Source: Deltaproteobacteria bacterium (GTDB lineage: Bacteria; Myxococcota_A; Polyangia; JAAYKL01). Taken from it: DNA of 64,000 nt. Below, in pieces: positions 61,200 to 64,000 of this stretch (position 1 is the stretch's first letter; every line of letters starts with the position of its first letter). A program made the translations under genes and the position numbers. The stretch covers positions 1 through 64,000 of the forward strand of contig JAUVDV010000001.1 in NCBI GenBank assembly GCA_030595125.1, given 5' to 3'. The notes beneath the pieces are model-generated. The model had not been told where the DNA came from and ran no database searches. It saw only the letters and a program-made list of their open reading frames with translations.

Positions 61200-61997
61200 A
61201 TGCATGTGAGAGCGCTGATCATAGTCATCGGATTTTCTCTGGTCGTGCCGGTCATGGCCGGAGCGAGTGAAGAGGATGGAGACGACCCGCATTCGGTCGG
61301 CAGGAACGGATATTTTCTCCAGTTCGGCTGGGATGCCGGGGCGGATCTGTTTGCTGGCGTCGGCCAGATCGGGCTGCATCGCAGTCGAGCGGACGAGTTT
61401 TTCGGCATTTTCCAATTCGCTATCTGGCAGAGTTACGCAAGAAACTTCATTGGCCTTCTCCAGATCGGCGCCTGGAACGTGGAGCAGGACCTGTTCATCG
61501 GCGTACTCCAGCTCGGCGCGTACAACGAGGCACGCCGGGAGCTGTACGCCCTGGCCCAGGTGGGCGTTTACAACGAAGTAACTCGCGCCTATGTGGGAGG
61601 TCTGATGATCGGCGTGGTCAACCGTACCGGCGACGGGGACATTCTGGGTCCGAGCCAGTTTGGGGTGGTCAACATCGCCGACGATATCTACTCCATCCTC
61701 GGTCAGTACGGGGTCTACAACAAGGCCGGCGATAACTTCGTGGGCATTCTCCAGTTCGGGCTCTACAACTTCGCCGGGCGATTCATCGGCATTGCCCAGG
61801 TGGGAGTCGTCAATCGCTTCTACGAATACGGGGGGCTGTTGCAGGTTGGGGTGGTCAACTTCGCCAGCGAGATAAACGGGGCCCAGATCGGACTCGTCAA
61901 CCACACCCTGGAGCTGCACGGTTTCCAGATCGGTCTGGTCAACCTGAGCCGCAAGGGTGGGCTTCCGTTCATGCCGTTCGTAAACGCCGGGTTTTAA
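61200..61997 (+). CDS. Repeat-containing surface protein (LA_2272-like)
   Basis: 265 residues with a signal peptide (about 1-22, VVPVMAGA). The mature part is built of about nine repeats of roughly 20 residues with a GLxQIGxxN or GVVN pattern (FIGLLQIGAWNV, FIGVLQLGAYNE, LMIGVVNRTGD, ILQFGLYNFAGR, IAQVGVVNRFYE, QIGLVN), reminiscent of the LA_2272-type surface repeats. Start ATG at 61200 with AAGAGGTG upstream. Likely outer membrane or surface; function unknown. Confidence 0.65.
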   Translation: MHVRALIIVIGFSLVVPVMAGASEEDGDDPHSVGRNGYFLQFGWDAGADLFAGVGQIGLHRSRADEFFGIFQFAIWQSYARNFIGLLQIGAWNVEQDLFIGVLQLGAYNEARRELYALAQVGVYNEVTRAYVGGLMIGVVNRTGDGDILGPSQFGVVNIADDIYSILGQYGVYNKAGDNFVGILQFGLYNFAGRFIGIAQVGVVNRFYEYGGLLQVGVVNFASEINGAQIGLVNHTLELHGFQIGLVNLSRKGGLPFMPFVNAGF

Positions 61998-62098
61998 AAT
62001 TTGAGCCATGTTCCGCGCCCGTCGTCTCATCATGTAATGAGAAGTCCAAAAGGAAACTCGAGTGCAAAATTGCGCGCGAATCGAAAGGATCAGGAAAA

Positions 62099-63223
62099 AT
62101 GAGATTATTCGTTATGATTATCGTCTCGTTGCTCGTCGCGGCGGCGGCTCCGGGTTGTGGCGATTCGGACAGAGAAGATAACAGCGACGGCACAGACACG
62201 GACACGGACACAGACACAGACACGGACACGGACACAGACACGGACACGGACACCGACACAGACACAGACACGGACACAGACACGGACACCAACCCCGATG
62301 GCTGCGAGGGGGTCGACTTCCTTTTCATGGTCGACAACTCCATCTCTATGGAGGATGAGCAGCAGAACCTGATCGACAGTTTCCCCGGCCTGATCTCTGC
62401 TATCACCGAAACCCTTCAACTCGACGACTTCCACATCATGGTGGTGGATTCCGATTCCATCTACACATCGCCGAGCGAGTGGGAGACCCACGCCTGCACC
62501 AGCGCCGGATGCTGCGCCACCTGGTGTGGCACGGTGCCGGACTATTACGACTGCACAGAGACCGGCGTCGCTCCGTATTACTCCTGCGCCGAGTGGCTCC
62601 TGGGCGATACGACCTCACCCGACTGCGACTCATTGCTCGGGGCCGGTCACCTCGGCAGCAACACCGGAACCACATGCGTGATCGATGGGGATAATCGCTA
62701 CCTCATCGAAGGCCAGACCGATCTGAACGACGCGTTCGCCTGCATCGCGGACGTGGGCACTGACGGCAATGGTAACGAGCGGATGATGGAGGCGATGGTC
62801 AACGCGGTCGGCGTATTCAACGAGCCCGACGGATGTAATGAGGCCTTCATCCGGGACGAGGCAGTGCTCGTCGTGACGTTCATCACCGATGAGGACGAGG
62901 CCTGCACCGCAATCGGCGAGGAGTGCTCACAGGGGAACGCAATGACCTGGAAGCAGGCGCTGGTCGATGCCAAGGGCGGCAACGAGGAGGCCGTCGTGCT
63001 GCTGGGAATATTTGGCGATATCGGGCAACCGGGGGAAATTTGCGATCCGCTCGATCCCTACTCGGGGGCTGGCGCCGAGGCAGCGCCGTTGCTCAACGCC
63101 CTGGTCGATTCTTTCGGCGACAGGGGACACTTCTGCAGCGTCTGCCTGGCCGATTACACTGATTGCTTCCTCGAGGCGGTGAGCATCATCGAGATGGCAT
63201 GCGATGACCTGGTAATCGAGTGA
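62099..63223 (+). CDS. Lipoprotein with a von Willebrand factor A-like domain and Thr-Asp repeat
   Basis: 374 residues. Lipobox AAAPGC (Cys 20), then a repeat of 16 Thr-Asp units (DNA 62192-62287), then a VWA-like domain starting FLFMVDNSISMEDEQQN with the MIDAS DxSxS motif. Numerous cysteines (TSAGCCATWC, CSVCLADYTDC) suggest disulfides and an extracellular fold. Probably a surface protein. Its GTGA end overlaps the following antitoxin fragment. Confidence 0.8.
   Translation: MRLFVMIIVSLLVAAAAPGCGDSDREDNSDGTDTDTDTDTDTDTDTDTDTDTDTDTDTDTDTDTNPDGCEGVDFLFMVDNSISMEDEQQNLIDSFPGLISAITETLQLDDFHIMVVDSDSIYTSPSEWETHACTSAGCCATWCGTVPDYYDCTETGVAPYYSCAEWLLGDTTSPDCDSLLGAGHLGSNTGTTCVIDGDNRYLIEGQTDLNDAFACIADVGTDGNGNERMMEAMVNAVGVFNEPDGCNEAFIRDEAVLVVTFITDEDEACTAIGEECSQGNAMTWKQALVDAKGGNEEAVVLLGIFGDIGQPGEICDPLDPYSGAGAEAAPLLNALVDSFGDRGHFCSVCLADYTDCFLEAVSIIEMACDDLVIE
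62192..62287 (+). repeat. Sixteen ACNGAC hexamers (Thr-Asp repeat)
   Basis: A perfect tandem repeat of the hexamer ACNGAC, 96 bases, encoding 16 Thr-Asp pairs in the VWA lipoprotein. Third bases of the Thr codon alternate irregularly (ACA, ACG, one ACC). Hexamer slippage would change the linker length without shifting the frame, so it could be variable between strains. Confidence 0.9.
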
Positions 63224-63402
63224 CTTTCTCAGAACAGCAAGATCCCGCCAGTTTCGAAGAAATGAAAACCGCACTCACCCTGATGAAACTCATTCATCAG
63301 AGCGAAGAAGCTGTTCAAAAAGGTGAAGTTACCAGCCAGGAAGACGTTTTCGAGGAACTGAAACAGCGACTCGAAAATCGATGTAAAAAACGTACGCGGT
63401 AA
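63220..63402 (+). pseudogene. Truncated antitoxin (Phd/RelB-like C-terminal half)
   Basis: 60 codons from a GTG at 63220. The sequence SFEEMKTALTLMKLIHQSEE with the following AVQKGEVTSQEDVFEELKQRLE matches the C-terminal part of Phd/YefM-type antitoxins; the N-terminal DNA-binding half (about 45 residues) is missing. It runs straight into the VWA gene's stop codon, so it is a remnant, not a regulated unit. Confidence 0.6.
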
Positions 63403-63572
63403 ACCGTGTTGTTCCCGAATTATCAAGACACGGAATTACCGCTTACAGAGAGCTCATTGTTTCTCCGTGGCGCGTAATATATAGAATTGTAGAGGAAAAG
63501 GTCTACATCAAGGTCGTAGTGGATGGTCGGCGAAATTTGGAGGACCTATTGTTCAGAAGACTGATGCGATAA
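63387..63572 (+). pseudogene. Truncated RelE/ParE-type toxin fragment
   Basis: A frame open from 63387 to the TAA at 63570-63572 encodes NRVVPELSRHGITAYRELIV and SPWRVIYRIVEEKVYIKVVV then DGRRNLEDLLFRRLMR, the diagnostic C-terminal half of RelE/ParE toxins. There is no start codon; a stop codon at 63384 precedes it. It overlaps the end of the antitoxin fragment in another frame, so an old deletion seems to have fused the two halves of a toxin-antitoxin module. Confidence 0.75.
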
Positions 63573-63607
63573 CAAGCAGTTTGGGGCGCATTACGCCGAT
63601 TGATTTC

Positions 63608-64000
63608 CTACTCGGGCGGCTCGTACTCGCCCTCGCAAACGCCAACTTCGAGAATGACGTACAACAGGGCCAGTTCCTGCGGGGTCAGGGTGGCGCTAGC
63701 GGCCTGCGAGGTCTCGTACACCGAGTAGAAGACCTTGCCGCAACCCCAGTTGAAGGTGACCATCAACGGCGCTCCCGGGTAGGCCATGTTGTCGACCACC
63801 CAGGTGTAGGGCTTGACCCAGAAGTTATCCTCTTCGAGGCCCAAACCGTTGTCCACATCGACGGTCTCTTCGATCTTCACGTAGCCGTCTGTGAACGGGA
63901 ACGAGTTGACGTTCAGCCCGGTGACCCCGGACAGCCAGTCGCGCATCTCCGTATCTTGCACGTTGCCCGTCGTTGTGTATGCCACCCAATCGACACGGCC
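63608..64000 (-). CDS. Partial hypothetical protein, 5' part beyond the window edge
   Basis: The reading frame is open from the window edge (GRVDWVAYTTTGNVQDTEM) to the stop at 63608, so the N-terminus is missing. The visible 131 residues contain GCGKVFYSVYETSQAASATLTPQELALLYVILEVGVCEGEYEPPE; no family recognised. An in-frame GTG at 63985 lies inside it but the frame continues upstream. Confidence 0.6.
   Translation of the reverse strand, partial: GRVDWVAYTTTGNVQDTEMRDWLSGVTGLNVNSFPFTDGYVKIEETVDVDNGLGLEEDNFWVKPYTWVVDNMAYPGAPLMVTFNWGCGKVFYSVYETSQAASATLTPQELALLYVILEVGVCEGEYEPPE

Noticed and set aside
62192-62287. CRISPR from regular hexamers
   Set aside because: Six-base units without spacers encode a Thr-Asp repeat.

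Overview
The window looks like the origin-proximal part of a Gram-negative chromosome, probably a myxobacterium-like deltaproteobacterium (Myxococcota/Bradymonadales type). I infer this from lipid A and lipoprotein genes (lpxK, many lipoboxes), Hanks-type Ser/Thr kinases with C-terminal PEGA-like domains, a kinase opening with an FCPxDG zinc ribbon, cysteine-rich and Asp-rich surface lipoproteins, PilZ and TPR proteins, and a moderately high GC content. No rRNA is present, so the taxon is an inference.

Layout. 0-2 kb: the end of an IS21-like element and an IS91-family transposase. 2-9 kb (minus strand): lpxK, a Cys-rich/MopE-like lipoprotein, a TPR membrane protein, CBS and PilZ proteins and two secreted unknowns. 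9-17 kb: a ChaN-like protein, a block of five tandem hairpins, an isochorismatase-like hydrolase, a BASS-type transporter, then thioesterase-aminotransferase-radical SAM and nfu-folE. 17-20.5 kb: two similar Ser/Thr kinases in tandem. 20.5-25 kb: recF-dnaN diverging from uvrB across an AT-rich gap. Spot counts of G and C suggest that the strand skew changes sign around here, so this gap is my replication-origin candidate. 25-34.8 kb: an outer-membrane protein, tRNA-Phe, a third kinase, a uppS-cdsA-transglutaminase operon, a DnaJ-like chaperone, two parS sites with DnaA-box-like motifs, and queC-queE-DUF488.

34.8-47.4 kb: YjbQ-like protein, a Tat-exported TldD with a signal-less PmbA, a divergent SecY paralogue with an N-terminal zinc ribbon, rsmG, crcB, an AmgK-like kinase and several lipoproteins. 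47.5-49.4 kb: an AT-richer patch with parDE and an orphan lipoprotein, probably acquired. 49.5-57.3 kb: an M3 peptidase, lysC-lysA and a secreted C69 peptidase. 57.3-60 kb: an exported peptide deformylase-domain lipoprotein and a LarA-like racemase, bracketed by direct repeats. 60-64 kb: membrane and surface proteins, a VWA lipoprotein with a Thr-Asp repeat, a decayed toxin-antitoxin pair and a truncated ORF at the edge.

Functional themes are chromosome replication and segregation (dnaN, recF, parS, rsmG nearby), envelope building (lpxK, uppS, cdsA), queuosine/folate entry (folE, queC, queE), lysine synthesis, and an unusually large set of exported enzymes and lipoproteins. The most unusual candidates are the exported deformylase (57394-58410), the SecY-like protein (38646-40172), the Tat-exported TldD/PmbA pair (35309-38204) and several uncatalogued structured repeats. 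No CRISPR array, rRNA or recognisable riboswitch was seen.
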